Source: Cladosporium sp. IMV 00045 (taxonomy: Eukaryota; Ascomycota; Dothideomycetes; Cladosporiales; Cladosporiaceae). From it: DNA of 64,000 bases. Position numbers and translations under genes: made by a program. Each line of letters starts with the position of its first letter. Within the stretch, counting starts at the first letter, position 1. The DNA lies in assembly GCA_001931905.2 (NCBI GenBank), contig MSJI02000706.1:1-64000 (forward strand). The letters run 5' to 3'. Under the pieces are notes generated by a model. That model was not told the DNA's origin. It was given only the letters and a program-made list of their open reading frames with translations, and did not search any database. Of the stretch, positions 1 through 10,718 are shown one piece after another.

Positions 1-875
1 GCAGTGAACAAGAAAAACAAGTTGGCGTATTTGCTGAACTGCTCGTAGAAGAACTTGGGCAAGAAGGTGATGATGTTGTACTTTGTCGTGCTGACGTGAT
101 TGTCGACATATCTTCCTTGGGCGTTTGCTGGAGGGTTGTTGAGGTGTATGATACGGGGTCCAAGAGTAGCTGGGTCAACCTTGTTTCGACCAGGAAGGCC
201 AAACTTGAATTTTGAACCCGGTGTTGTCCTCGCTTGTGGCTGTCCGGTGGTCGCATCGTTCAGGCTATCCACACCTCCACTTCCTGCATTCCCAGCACGA
301 GCCCCGCCACTATTCTGTTCCGTCAACGGGAGGTCCATCTCGCTGTACTGTGGTCCCATGCCAAGCGTGTTCTTCATCTTGCCCACCATGCCACCACCAA
401 GACTCAGAATGCTATTCCGACTCCTGTGGTTGCTTCTGCTGTTCAACGGAAGTCTCGGCACATTGTCCTCGTCAATTCCTCCTCCTGCAGCATAGTAGCC
501 TCCCGACACAGATTGGGTATCGCTGGCATTGTCGTCAATGTCGGAGTAGCGCTGGTAATTGTTCAATTCGGATGTCTGTGAGAACTTGCGCCCTCCGCTA
601 CCCAACATGGGCGGCTGGAGGCTTGAGGCCGAATTGGATGTCGCATGTCCGGGCCCGCCGGGCAAGCCAGATGTCGAGCTGGCTCCGACAAAGGTATCGT
701 GAGAAGTCGAGACGCGCGGTTGCGCAGTGCTGGAAACGGAGATGTCATAGTCATGCAGAAGGTCCTGGTCGCCTACGGGTGGCGGCTGGCCACTGTTGTA
801 GAGAGCGTCGTTATTGTCGTCAAGTCCAAGCAGGTCATCATGGCCTCGTTGCGGGTTGGACGGCCTCCCCGACAT
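1..875 (-). CDS. DRS2: Drs2-type P4-ATPase (phospholipid flippase), N-terminal part, continues past the left edge
   Basis: The minus-strand frame is open from an ATG at 873-875 to the window edge, about 291 residues. It starts MSGRPSNPQRG, runs through an acidic, Ser/Gly-rich cytosolic tail, then carries hallmark Drs2 segments: GMGPQYSEMDLPLTE, FKFGLPGRNKVDP, GPRIIHLNNPPAN, YVDNHVSTTKYNI and TFLPKFFYEQFSKYANLFF. The last leads into transmembrane helix 1. The family flips phosphatidylserine and phosphatidylethanolamine to the cytosolic leaflet at the trans-Golgi and endosomes, driving vesicle budding. Catalytic domains lie outside the window. An in-frame stop occurs upstream of the chosen ATG (near 930), which supports this start unless a further 5' exon exists. 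The gene is divergent from the small gene at 1555. Identity as a Drs2-class P4-ATPase is secure from the N-terminal motifs. Confidence 0.93.
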   Translation of the reverse strand, partial: MSGRPSNPQRGHDDLLGLDDNNDALYNSGQPPPVGDQDLLHDYDISVSSTAQPRVSTSHDTFVGASSTSGLPGGPGHATSNSASSLQPPMLGSGGRKFSQTSELNNYQRYSDIDDNASDTQSVSGGYYAAGGGIDEDNVPRLPLNSRSNHRSRNSILSLGGGMVGKMKNTLGMGPQYSEMDLPLTEQNSGGARAGNAGSGGVDSLNDATTGQPQARTTPGSKFKFGLPGRNKVDPATLGPRIIHLNNPPANAQGRYVDNHVSTTKYNIITFLPKFFYEQFSKYANLFFLFT

Positions 876-1554
876 TATGGGCCCTTGGTGAAAGTCGCGG
901 GCCTGCCGGTCAGAGGCACCTTTGCGCAACCATCAACCAGCGCGATGTGTATGCCTCCTTTGAAGATCCCTCAGATGCTCTTGTCCAAAATGAATGTGTA
1001 TGGTCGTGGTGGGGACCTCGATGACAGTAGTGGTGCTGGCTGTTCAAACGTCCAGCAGACAGGCACAGGGTTTCACAGATCGGTCAGTAGGGGAGTAGCG
1101 AGTGGTCCGGAGGAGGGCGGCGCTCGATCGCGATGATGTTGAATCCAGTATGGGAGATTAATTCGGGTGTTGGAGCAAGCAGCGCAGGCAGATGGCAGAT
1201 TAGCTACGCGCGTCAATTGGGGATAGTTGGTTGAATTGGCTACGACAGCGCCTGTCGCAGAGCGAGCACTGGAGCAGCTTACGGGCTCAGCCACGCCGCT
1301 TGAACCTTTCCTCCAACGCTACCTCCGGCCTAAGCCTGCCGAAAGCCACGTGCGTCGACCTATGTCGTTATGTCTTCTAGGGTTAGAGGGTGTTTATTAC
1401 TCCCCTCTCTATTTGCTATCCACTCCACCATCCTGACTGTTTTTGGGGTTTTGCTGCTACCACATTTCCACAAACAGTACACACAACTGACACTCGAGAT
1501 TCTCTCTTCCCCCAGCTCTTTCTCCACCATAAGAACATTCACAGACACAACTCC
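876..1554. promoter_or_regulatory. Divergent intergenic region between DRS2 and a small gene
   Basis: About 680 bases separate two divergent start codons, so both promoters should lie here. A palindromic E-box CACGTG sits at 1347-1352. The segment just before 1555 is CT-rich, as is usual for fungal 5' leaders. No further coding signal is supported. Confidence 0.4.
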
Positions 1555-1833
1555 ATGTCTCCCCGACTGGCCAAGCGTCTAGGGACGATTGCACCGCGAC
1601 AAATGCCCATTCAGCGTCGGACCTTCCTTGGCCTTCAACAAACTCCACCTCCTAAACCTCGCGTCATGGGCTACCTGGTCATGCAAGGCCTTGCGGTGGT
1701 TTTGATAGCTGACTTGGGCTTCGCGACCGTCTTCAATCATCCGACCGTGCTACGTTCCGTCGCGCAAAGTGCTGGCATGTGGAAAGACGGGCCCTCCTTC
1801 GAAGAGAGTCATAAATCTGGTGCTGAGGATTGA
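1555..1833 (+). CDS. Small putative mitochondrial single-pass membrane protein (92 aa)
   Basis: A 92-residue frame beginning MSPRLAKRLGTIAPRQ. The open frame extends further upstream to an ATG at 1390, but that part looks like a CT-rich leader, so the ATG at 1555 is preferred. The first ~30 residues are rich in Arg and lack acidic residues (includes QRRTFLG), as in mitochondrial presequences. Residues ~39-60 (GYLVMQGLAVVLIADLGFA) form one hydrophobic helix, followed by a short polar tail ending in acidic residues. I do not recognise the family. It resembles in build small inner-membrane assembly or respiratory accessory proteins, but that is only a likeness. It could be a spurious frame; composition and context make it a plausible gene. 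Confidence 0.5.
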   Translation: MSPRLAKRLGTIAPRQMPIQRRTFLGLQQTPPPKPRVMGYLVMQGLAVVLIADLGFATVFNHPTVLRSVAQSAGMWKDGPSFEESHKSGAED

Positions 1834-2635
1834 GGATAATACAACATATGAGTGATGATTTACACTGAACGTGAGAATTTGATGGGCATATGCGGATTTG
1901 GGCCACCATGATCAAGAAGTCACCGAGAAGGCGTGCTGAGAGATGCGAACATGAGAGTAAGCCGCTTGCAGCATGCATGCGTCGAGGCGATATCACGGGA
2001 ATAGTGGGCATGTTTGTGTGAGATGATGGATCTTTGGTCTCACGACAAGTGCTGCCGATGTACAATGCTCTACGCAAAGGAGCTTACTAGAGGTTGCAGT
2101 CGATCGCTTTGCCGATTTGAAACCGCCTGCGCAACAAGAACCACACCCAGGCCTGCGATATCGTTGGACCGAGTGGGAGGCCAATTTACACACGCCGGAA
2201 CATGCAGCTTGAAGCAAAGATGTTCACACATCAGTCAAGGATGGGACATTGTGGATAGAGTCCAATGATCTTTAGAATTGCCTCTGGCGGTGCGTGGGCA
2301 GGCGTATACACACCACTCTAGATCGCACTATGATATTCATCGAGTCAAGCATCTATCCCTTCTTCATTTACCACTTGCTCGTATACATATGTAATTTTGT
2401 TGGAAGATGATGCATTTGCCGTGAGGGAAGGGTCGCTGGCCTAGTCTTGGCGTCGGGCTTTGGTCATGTCATCATGGAGATGTTGATCAAACATGAACGC
2501 AAAGCATCAACAAACGCTTTGTATTAGTATCTTATTCTTCAGGGCTCGAATTGCAAACTAGCGCACGGCAGAGAAAACACTCACGCTTTCCTTATCCTCT
2601 GGTACAAGACAGATCTTTCATAGATCACATTCACG
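1834..2635. other. Intergenic, nothing recognised
   Basis: About 800 bases between the 92-aa gene and the reductase gene. Short frames on both strands have no convincing composition. A CT-rich leader precedes 2636. Confidence 0.4.
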
Positions 2636-3577
2636 ATGGCTACTCCCAAAGTTGTCATAGTCACAGGCGCAGTATCACTTCTATCAATTTGTCGATGTCG
2701 AGACCAATGCTCTGACAAGACTTTAGAACCGCGGCATCGGCCGTGCCATCTGTGAACGGATCCTCACAACACAGCCCAACATCTCTCCCGTGAAGCTCTT
2801 TGCGACAACTCGCTCAGGGCAGGATCTGGGTCTGGAATCCTCGCACGCCACCCGTAGCGTCCTGTACCCTAAGCTGGACATAACCGACCGCAACAGCGTC
2901 AGAGATTTCGCAGAAGAAGTCAAGCAATACGGCACAGTCGATGTGCTGATCAACAATGCTGGAGTGAATCTCGATGAAGAGTACAATGTCGCCAACGTGC
3001 GGAAAACCATGGACATCAACTACAAAAGCATGCTAAACGTGAGACTCCCTCTCTAACCCGTTCCGTGAAATTCAGCTAACAAATCCCTTCGCAGATGTGC
3101 CAAACATTCATCCCCTCCCTCTCCAAACACGGCCGCATAGTGAACCTCTCCTCGATCGCCTCGCAGCTGAAATTCTACAGCCCTGCAATCCAAGCGCGCT
3201 TCCGCGACCCGCACGCCAGCGAGGAGACTCTGGACGAAATGGCCGACGACTTCGTCAAATCCGTGGAAGCAGGCAACGAAGAAGCCACAGGTTTCGGCAC
3301 GCCCAAGCGGGCGTACAGCGTTTCCAAGGCCCTGGTGACCGCGCTGACTGCCATGCTGGCGAGGCAACATCCCGGTTTGACCATCAACTGTTGCTGTCCC
3401 GGGTGGGTGGGGACTGATATGGGGCGAATTGTTGGCTCGAGGCCGCCGAAGACGCCGGAGCAGGGTGCTGCTATTCCTCTGCGCCTTGCTTTTGGCGATA
3501 TTGACGGTGTGACGGGGAAGTATTGGGCGAATGCCAGCGTTCGCGGCAAAGGCGAGGGTGAGGTTCAGGAATGGTAG
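2636..3577 (+). CDS. Short-chain dehydrogenase/reductase, carbonyl reductase (CBR1)-like
   Basis: Three exons: 2636-2671, 2727-3038, 3095-3577, giving 276 residues. The introns (55 and 56 nt) have GT..AG ends and are phase 0. Splicing exon 1 to exon 2 restores the nucleotide-binding motif TGANRGIG right after MATPKVVIV, which confirms the short first exon. Further SDR marks are NNAG (adenine-ring/core stabilisation), the catalytic YSVSK with a Ser upstream in VNLSSIAS, and PGWVGTDM in the C-terminal part. The long insert between the Ser and the Tyr and the PGW-TDM stretch resemble CBR1-type NADPH-dependent carbonyl reductases, which reduce ketones and aldehydes in the cytosol. The substrate cannot be inferred. 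Family assignment is firm; the CBR1 subgroup is likely. Confidence 0.9.
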
Positions 3578-4208
3578 ATGCTGGGTCTTTGGCTATTGCA
3601 GCTGGCATTTCAGATGGACATATCATGTCACTGTGTTCCACGAGGCCTTGTTTGGCCTGCTGGTGATGCGCAGAGCGCTTTGTAAGAGTATCGGCTTATG
3701 CATGGCAGGGGTTGTACAATATAAATTGGCGGATTTACCAATAAATAATAATACAATCACATAACGCGAAACAATGTTGCTCTCCCTGTATGATTTTCAT
3801 GGTTGTTCTTGTTTTGCTTGTCCTTATACTTACAATAAAGCAAAGACTTTCCTCTTCGAGTCGCTTATGCAGAAGGATTGCTGACAGGGATGGCGTGATG
3901 CAGGTACTACCTGTTTTCCGACATCTAGCCAACCTCACCTACAAGTTACATCGAAAACACTTCATATATATCAACAGATCGCAGAAATACTGCCAGGAAA
4001 ATCGACACAATCCTACATGTAAGTATGCAAATGCATTGTTATCTTGTGTGCAAGTTGATCCAGCCGGCTTCCGGCAACTTTCTCGACCGCCGTTGCCGTG
4101 TTTAGGTAATCGATAGCCGTTATGCTGTCCGCATACAAGATGTAGCATCGGCATCCCATAGAACGATCGTCTTTCGCATCAACAACACATTCACAAACAA
4201 CAGCAATC
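3578..4208. other. Intergenic, nothing recognised
   Basis: About 630 bases, relatively AT-rich, between two plus-strand genes. It should contain the reductase 3' end and the promoter of the MAPEG gene. A 108-codon frame at 3790-4116 has no supporting composition or family marks. Confidence 0.35.
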
Positions 4209-4829
4209 ATGCCTGTCTTCGCTTCCATCCCCCAGGCATACGGGTGAGTGAGGTTCCTGCTGCTACCAGCAGCGTCGTCTTGCTACTACCAGCGCCAATG
4301 GCTACCAGATACATATATACTGACATCAACTCCGCAGCTATGTCCTCCTCACGACAGCCAGCACCTTCTTCGTACGCTCCCCTCCCATTCCGACCAAGCT
4401 CAATGATCCGCGACTCTAACAAATGCGCGATAGGTCGGCTTCTGGCACGCTGGCCGCGTTGGAACCTTCCGCAAACCCGCCGGCATCCCCTACCCCAAGC
4501 AGTACGCCGAGAACAGCGACATGAGCGCTGCCACTCCCGAGCAGAAGAAGAAGATGTACCTGTTCAACTGCGCGCAGAGGGCCCACGGCAACTTCCTCGA
4601 GAACCACAGCATGTTCATCGCTGCGCTGTTGGTCGCAGGACTCAGATACCCAGTGACGTCGTCGGTCATGGGCGTGGGATGGATTGTGTCGAGGATCGCG
4701 TACGCTGTCGGATACACTCGCGCAGACAGGGACGATGGTAAGGGCAGGTTGATCGGAGCTCCTTTCTGGCTCTTCCAGCTTGGTCTTTTCGGCATGGTCG
4801 GCTGGTCTGGTTACCAGATGCTGCAGTAG
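4209..4829 (+). CDS. MAPEG-family membrane protein, microsomal glutathione S-transferase 3-like
   Basis: Three exons: 4209-4243, 4338-4371, 4434-4829, total 154 residues, matching the usual ~150 for MGST3. The second intron (GTACGC..GATAG) contains CTCTAAC as branch site; without splicing there the frame hits a stop. The product starts MPVFASIPQAYG, has a first hydrophobic helix, then VGFWHAGRVGTFRKPAG. The MAPEG/MGST3 signature FNCAQRAHGNFLEN provides the conserved Gln-Arg-Ala-His and Asn/Glu residues. Two or three more membrane helices follow (FIAALLVAGLRYP; GVGWIVSRIAYAVGY; GLFGMVGWSGYQML). MGST3 enzymes are ER or outer-mitochondrial-membrane trimers with glutathione transferase/peroxidase and leukotriene C4 synthase activity in animals; the fungal substrate is unknown. 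Confidence 0.88.
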
Positions 4830-5279
4830 ACCTATCCTGGCGCTGCGGTTGGCTGGTCGAAGGGGTAAGAAGTAATACGCAAACTGTAAGATGTCCGCGA
4901 GCTCCCCATCTCCTCTTCTCAATCTCCCAATGAACTCTCTTCCACGCCGTTGATTTCTGTCTTTCGTTATATGCTCGCCTTTGAGCGTGAGTTTGTCGAC
5001 TTTGAGACCTCTGGAACCTCGCGGAAGCCTTTCACGTGAAAGCCCAACATCAACTCTCACTTCACAAGCTTGACAACTCTCCCACGCCAGCGACTAGCAA
5101 AAAGCCTAGAGCGACCCCTTCACGTCACCTCACATTCACTGTCGCCAACTGCCACTCCTCACAGCTGCCCTCCTTTCACACAAAAGTTCCACGCCACTTT
5201 CAACTTAGATCACACAACCTTCTGAGACCCGCATACAGCTCACCACAAGCAAGCAAGCAACCACACCTCAATAACAACC

Positions 5280-6491
5280 ATGGCTCCGTCACTGCGAAAG
5301 CGCCTTTCCAAACGCGCACCTCTCGACGCCTTGTCACAAAAAAGCGACACCGCTCCCTTGCCACCTCTCGCCGCCCTCGAACACCTACCGAAGAGCAAAG
5401 AGGACTTGAGCTCTACGCCGCCGCCACCAAAGCACCTGCTGTCACCGCAGAACTCGCAGAAGGCTCGTCGCTCGCCATCGAAGTCGCTGCTAGATCGCTA
5501 CAAAGTCCGCGCTCCCAACATGAAAGCAGCGAAGTCGCCCACGCCTGGCGATCAGTCGACAATACCGCCAGCAAATACTACATCGTTCAAGGAGGATCTT
5601 CGCGAGGATTATGAGCGTCCACTTTTGAACGAAGACACCCAAGCGAAAGCTGCAGCGGATCCACCAGTCAAATCTACCATTCGCACAGTCGACGGCGTCG
5701 ATTTTCAAATGGTCAGCTCCTCTCAGTCACCAGCAGCAGCGAGGCGAAGCAGGAGCGCAGATCCACCCACCACCACATTCCGCAAAGCAGCAGAATCCCA
5801 ACCGCTCCGACGCTCCACCCGCTCGCAAACCAGGAGAGAACAGCGCGCCGACTCGGCAGTCAGCGACAGCGAGATCAACAGCAGCGAGTTACCCAAAAGC
5901 AAAGACATCGCTGCACAGGAATCGTCGAAATCTCAAGACAACGCTCCTCGCCTCCGATCGATCCTCAAGAAGAAAGATCCATATCCGACCACAACTCCTC
6001 CGGCAGCAGCAACAGCAGAAGCGCCTTCACGACCCAAAATCCCACGCACAATCCGCCCCGTCTCCTTGAGCCAGCAAACCCCTCCCCCTACAGACCCCAC
6101 CCCACCAACCAACGACGACAGCGACTCCAGCAGCTCCGCCAGCTCCGACTCCAACTCCTCAACCCACGCCCTCCTCTCCCCCACCGCTCAAAAAAGCACC
6201 ATTCTAAAACCCAAACCCCGCATCCGCGCCTCCATCCCGCCCATCAACGTCCTCCCTCCCCCGCCCGACGCGCAGCTGCTCCCAGGCCTGATCTGGGCTT
6301 CGCCGCTGAGCGCCACGTCGCGGCCGGCGAAGCCTTGGACGTGGTGTAAGCGCTGGACGTGCTGTAGGTGCGAGGGCGATACGATTGTCGAGCAGGGCGT
6401 TTGTGCCAGGTTGGCGTGTGGGCATCTGAGGTGTGGGGTTAGGTGTCGGGTTGGGGTTGGGGAGAGGGAGGGGAGGGGGTTTAGGTTTTGA
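5280..6491 (+). CDS. Low-complexity protein with a C-terminal Cys-rich putative zinc-binding motif
   Basis: A single-exon frame of 403 residues starting MAPSLRKRLSKRAPLDAL after a CA/CT-rich leader (AACAACC before the ATG). Residues 1-340 are rich in Pro, Ser, Lys and Arg and look disordered, with a Ser/Asp-rich run near 280-295. The C-terminal ~50 residues contain WTWCKRWTCCRCEGDTIVE and then VCARLACGHLRC: Cys pairs followed by a CGH-x2-C group. This is a pattern I associate with uncharacterised ascomycete proteins that end in a small zinc-knuckle-like module. The final residues after the motif (GVGEREGRGFRF) run into GT-rich DNA, so the true end could differ. No function is assigned. Confidence 0.65.
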   Translation: MAPSLRKRLSKRAPLDALSQKSDTAPLPPLAALEHLPKSKEDLSSTPPPPKHLLSPQNSQKARRSPSKSLLDRYKVRAPNMKAAKSPTPGDQSTIPPANTTSFKEDLREDYERPLLNEDTQAKAAADPPVKSTIRTVDGVDFQMVSSSQSPAAARRSRSADPPTTTFRKAAESQPLRRSTRSQTRREQRADSAVSDSEINSSELPKSKDIAAQESSKSQDNAPRLRSILKKKDPYPTTTPPAAATAEAPSRPKIPRTIRPVSLSQQTPPPTDPTPPTNDDSDSSSSASSDSNSSTHALLSPTAQKSTILKPKPRIRASIPPINVLPPPPDAQLLPGLIWASPLSATSRPAKPWTWCKRWTCCRCEGDTIVEQGVCARLACGHLRCGVRCRVGVGEREGRGFRF

Positions 6492-6510
6492 GGTTTTGAG
6501 GTTTTGTTGG
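6480..6510 (+). repeat. Short tandem repeat, GGTTTTGA units
   Basis: Three near-perfect copies of an 8-9 base unit (GGTTTTGAG) overlap and follow the stop codon of the preceding gene. A simple microsatellite with no further meaning evident. Confidence 0.6.
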
Positions 6511-9500
6511 TGGTGTGGATGGGAGGGGGGTGGTTTCGTCGTTGTGGGTGGTTCATCGCGGTCTTGTTGTGGTTTTTACTTGCTTGGTTAGGGCTTGTGT
6601 TTGGGGACTTAGATGGAGGGAGGACTGTTGGGTCGAGTTGATGTTGATTACGGATCGGTTGTGATGAAGTTTGGGTAGGTAGTCACGAGAAACGAAGAAG
6701 TGGTTTTTTTCTCTTTAATGAATCGGGATGAATCGGGAGCTCTCAATCATGAAATTGTATCACCGCCTACACGACTTCTACACAAAATCCCTCGAAAGAA
6801 AAGGTGTCCAACTTCTTCGTGTCCTCAGATTAGCTCTCTTTGAGTTCTCAACGACAACCAGGCCCGGACATGCATTCCCTGCAGAAGGAAGAAACCCACG
6901 TCCAAAACCGGCTGCCTACAACTTTGACTTAAGGAATTTAATCATCAGCGGACCAAAGACGGACACCTCTTCCTCCCTCTCAACCCCTCCCCAACCACCC
7001 ACGCCCCACCAGCGCACAAAACTCCTCGCGCTCTCACTTTGCAGTCCTCGCAGCTCCCGGCAGCAAAAAAAGAAAAGAAGCGGAGCAAGTGCGCCGCTCC
7101 GATTGAAAACTATCATTTGAGTCGATCCTCACTGCAAGACCGCGCGCGTCCGCAAATCACAAACGGGCTTTCTCGCTGGATCTGAAGAGTCTCGTCCTGA
7201 GCGCACCGTAAGTGCTAACAACGCCCTCCCTCTCTCGCGCCATTGGAGCTGCTGTGCAGTGAGTAGACGAGAGGCATTCATGAGCACGGAAGGACATGGG
7301 GGAAAAGGAAGGGGGGCGGAGAGATTGGAAGTGCAACCCATCGCAAAGAACGACAAGAAGAGCAAGCTACGTTCCCCGTTTTTTTCTAGGATCTCTGTTC
7401 GTTGAGTCAGCCATGGCCAACCCTTTGCTTGCACGTGAGAGGTACGCGCTGCGGCCACGCATCGCGGTTTTGTCTGGCTCGCGAGAGCGAACAGGTTTCA
7501 CGCGTTGCGTGGGCGCGCGCGTGCTTCTCGGCAACTTGCCTACTTCGAAGGCGGGCGGGTTGCGGTTACGTGCATGCTGTGGGTGGGTGTCCTGAAAGCT
7601 CGGTGAGGGTTTTCCTTCATTGATGGGGACTGTGGGTCTTTGATTAGCGGTTTTGTTCCTCGTATGGTGCAAGGTTGATCGACATACCGGGTTGCTCTTA
7701 CTTGTCGTCTTGGAGCAGGGAGAGAGAGAGGCCTGACGTTGTTGTGAATTGAGGTCTGGTTAGAGGGCGAGCGCGCTAGCGATCGGAGGATGCCGAGGCG
7801 GGCCGAGCGCCGTGTGATGCCCTGGGATGGGAATGCTCTGGTTGGATATTGATTTACGGGGAGAATCATGTTGGTATTTCACTTCGTTCGATGATGTTGT
7901 GACCTTTTGAGTCTGATCATCTTTGGCGAGTACAGTGATAATGCAATATTTTCGCTTAGCCATCGACATGATACGATCGTCGGTCATGAACGGAAGCTCG
8001 ACATTCTCTGACAACGCCAATCTCGAGGCCATAACTCTCAGCCGTACACGATTCGCATATGGTTGGGGTCATCAAAAGGTGAGACGTCAGACTCTGGCCT
8101 GATTGCCCCGTAGAATTGAGAATCATGACTTTCAAAGGATATCCTTACGGCAAATATTCAGGTCTTTCCTTCACTTTGAGGATTTTCCGTCCAACGATTC
8201 TTCACCGAGAGACTTGCGCGAGTTGATCTACATGTATCGATTGACTACTCGCGTCATCTATTGGCACACCTTGTGTTCCTCTAGCTTCTTCGAGAATTCC
8301 AGACAATGAATCCTTCATTGGAAAAGCAACGTACAGAGCACATTCATATATCGAAGGTCAAGATAAGAAGTAGGGTTAGGGTTGGTGTTGAAACTCGGTT
8401 GAGTGTAGCGAAAGACCCACACTGGCGCCAATGATATCAATGCCCTTGATTCTGTTTATATACAACCGATTTGATTTTTGTTGCCTTGCTTTCTGGCAAG
8501 GTCTCGTTACTATAACCCATACTCTGCCAATCTCATTCGCTACGGACTGGCCAGCCTATTGTTTTCAACCATTTCACTAGGGGCATCACACTGCTCGAAT
8601 CTGACTCGGATAATTGGTGCTATCACATCCGACTGACATCCAGTTAGTACACATGATTGTCGCAGAGCCTGCCGCCATAGTAAAGCCTTAGATAAATCGA
8701 AGCCGTACCAATCGCAGAACAGCAAGGGCAAATAGGGGCTAGCAGCAAATTGACATCATATCATTCGCACCGTCCTTCCTGTGCGTCCACCGTCAGCTTG
8801 AGAAACAGACGAGACCAGCTATGCGTAGTACACGCAGCAAATCGTATAGCCAGAGACCAGGAGCACAACAACACGACGCCGTAGTTCCCATGCAATAGGA
8901 AGTTAGTGAAATTACCCATAAGACTCGCACTAGCTGGAACGGCAAAGCAGACGCGCTCGCAGGAAACAGCGAAGAAAAAAAGGGGCGCTTTGGCCTTGTG
9001 TTCAGCAAGTTCTGCGAGGGCCTGGACTTTTCTTCAGAAATGCTGATCTGCGGCTGGCACCAAGTCTCGCAAGTCAGGAATCCACTTGGGGGGCTTGCTT
9101 GTTTAAAAGCGAGCGGCCGACCCGCTGGGAAACGGTCGGTTCTGGGATTATTGATTGGGAGGGTGAGAAAGATGTTTGGGTGGTGAGCGAGGGATTGTTT
9201 GCTGTGTGAGGGAAAGAGGACTTGATGTTTACCGTAAAACTATCCCATGGGGCGTTTGAAGAGCATTTCGTGCTGCTCACCAGGGCGGCAGCGGCTGTTT
9301 TCACGGAAAAGATAGATTTCAACACGGAAATTTGGCCTATTTCGATTGAGAGGGTCGGGTAGTTCACGACTCTACTGGCAGATGGAGGACAGGGATTCCT
9401 AGCTTGACGGGCGCCGTGCAGCCGCCCGTCTCGCCGCCGCCGTGACCGCAGGACGCTTGGAGCCGTTCGGCCCATGAAGCTCGCGTGGGGCCTTGCCGGG

Positions 9501-10718
9501 GGAAGCTTTGGGCAGGGAAGGAACATGTCGATGTGAACAAGTCGAGTGAGGTAGAGAATGGTCACGTGTTTGAGCTCTCAGTGGATTGTTTATGAATAGC
9601 TTTGTCGGAGGACCGCTTTGCAACAGAAAAGTGAGACCTGCCACCCGCCACCGCGTAGAGGACAAGACGAGTTGACGCACTCGATCTATCTTGACAGGCG
9701 AGCCGGCGGGCCTCTGTGCGGCCAGGAGTGGGATGGTCGGTGATTGGATGTGCAGGTTCAAGCCACCTCATATTAGCGCCCTGGCCACTTGCGGGAGGCC
9801 GTCGCCGTCGCCGCCGCGCCTTTTTGCCCTGCCTTTGCCTTTTGCCCTTTGCCCTCTCAGCAGGCTCGCAGCGTGTGAGATGAGGTCGTGAATCTTGGAT
9901 AGTTGATTTGATGTTGCTGTAGTTGGCGCGTCTGCTGCGAGATCAGAGTGGCAAGTTGGTTAGCTCTTCACATCGACCCGTCCCTTCCAATACTGAACTG
10001 CAAGACGGTACTGTATTGGATGTGCCATTCGGCTATTCCCGTCGACCAACTATCCCCATCATCCATCACCGTCCGCCCGTGCTGCTACCGCATCACACCT
10101 CTCTCTCTCGCAGCACACCCCAGCCATCAGCCACTGCAGCAGTAGCAGGAGCATTGTTGTGCGCGATCAAGCCAGCAGTCCTTTCTCTCACGTGTCTCGC
10201 ATTACTCAGACTGCACGTTTCGACACTACATACACATTTTGTTGTTCTCCCAACCCTGCCCAGGTCGTCCGTAGAGAGCTCCGACGTTGCGCGCGCCTGC
10301 TAGCAGCTTGTTAGCAGCCAGCAGCCCCAGAAAGCGCGACCGCGGCGGCCGCTGCCTCCTCCTACCACAGACGTCGTTCCAACTGAGTCGCCCAGTTGAG
10401 AGCTCCCTCCGTCGACCACAACATCACCACTCCCGCCGCGCCAACCTCACTCAACCATAACACCGCATTCGAACACGACCTCGCCGCCCACCACCACATA
10501 CATACATACACCCACCTCACTCCACTCGCCCGACTGCTCAATTGCGCCGCTCACTCTACATTCGCTCGTCGCGCACCACCACCGACTTCATCCGTCTCGC
10601 TGCCGGACCTTCTCCGCACCACCACCACCACCACCCTGCCTGCTTCTTGCTACTCACGCTTGCGCGCGTGTTAGCTATAGACTGTCCGGCCCCGCAGTGG
10701 ACATAATAAGTTCACCAA
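6492..10718. other. 4.2 kb region without a supported gene
   Basis: The longest stretch without a gene in the window. Frames of 60-160 codons occur on both strands but overlap each other, start in low-complexity sequence and show no domain. A two-unit vertebrate-type telomere motif (TAGGGTTAGGGTT) lies at 8371-8383. The final ~800 bases (9900-10700) become strongly C/CA/CT-rich, with CATA repeats near 10499-10511 and a CAC trinucleotide run near 10618-10636. This looks like a long promoter plus 5' untranslated leader for the phosphatase gene at 10719. A non-coding RNA cannot be excluded. Confidence 0.4.
8371..8383 (+). repeat. Interstitial telomere-like motif (TTAGGG type)
   Basis: TAGGGTTAGGGTT, about two units. 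Short enough to be chance or a protein-binding site; reported because a similar reverse-orientation motif lies at 19204-19219. Confidence 0.4.

Noticed and set aside
212..1024. 270-codon plus-strand frame opposite the flippase N-terminus
   Set aside because: Antisense of a frame with clear Drs2 motifs; the plus-strand product has no domain.
5036..5614. 192-codon frame overlapping the start of the low-complexity gene
   Set aside because: Lies in another frame of the same DNA; its codons follow the composition of the overlapping gene and its leader, with no domain.
7129..10303. Several 60-165 codon frames on both strands in the gene-poor region
   Set aside because: They overlap one another, have Ser/Arg/Pro-rich shadow composition, and show no start context, introns or family motifs.
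10697..10718. Upstream extension of the phosphatase frame beginning at a GTG
   Set aside because: Nuclear genes rarely start at GTG, and an ATG at 10719 with a 59-nt intron enters the same frame.
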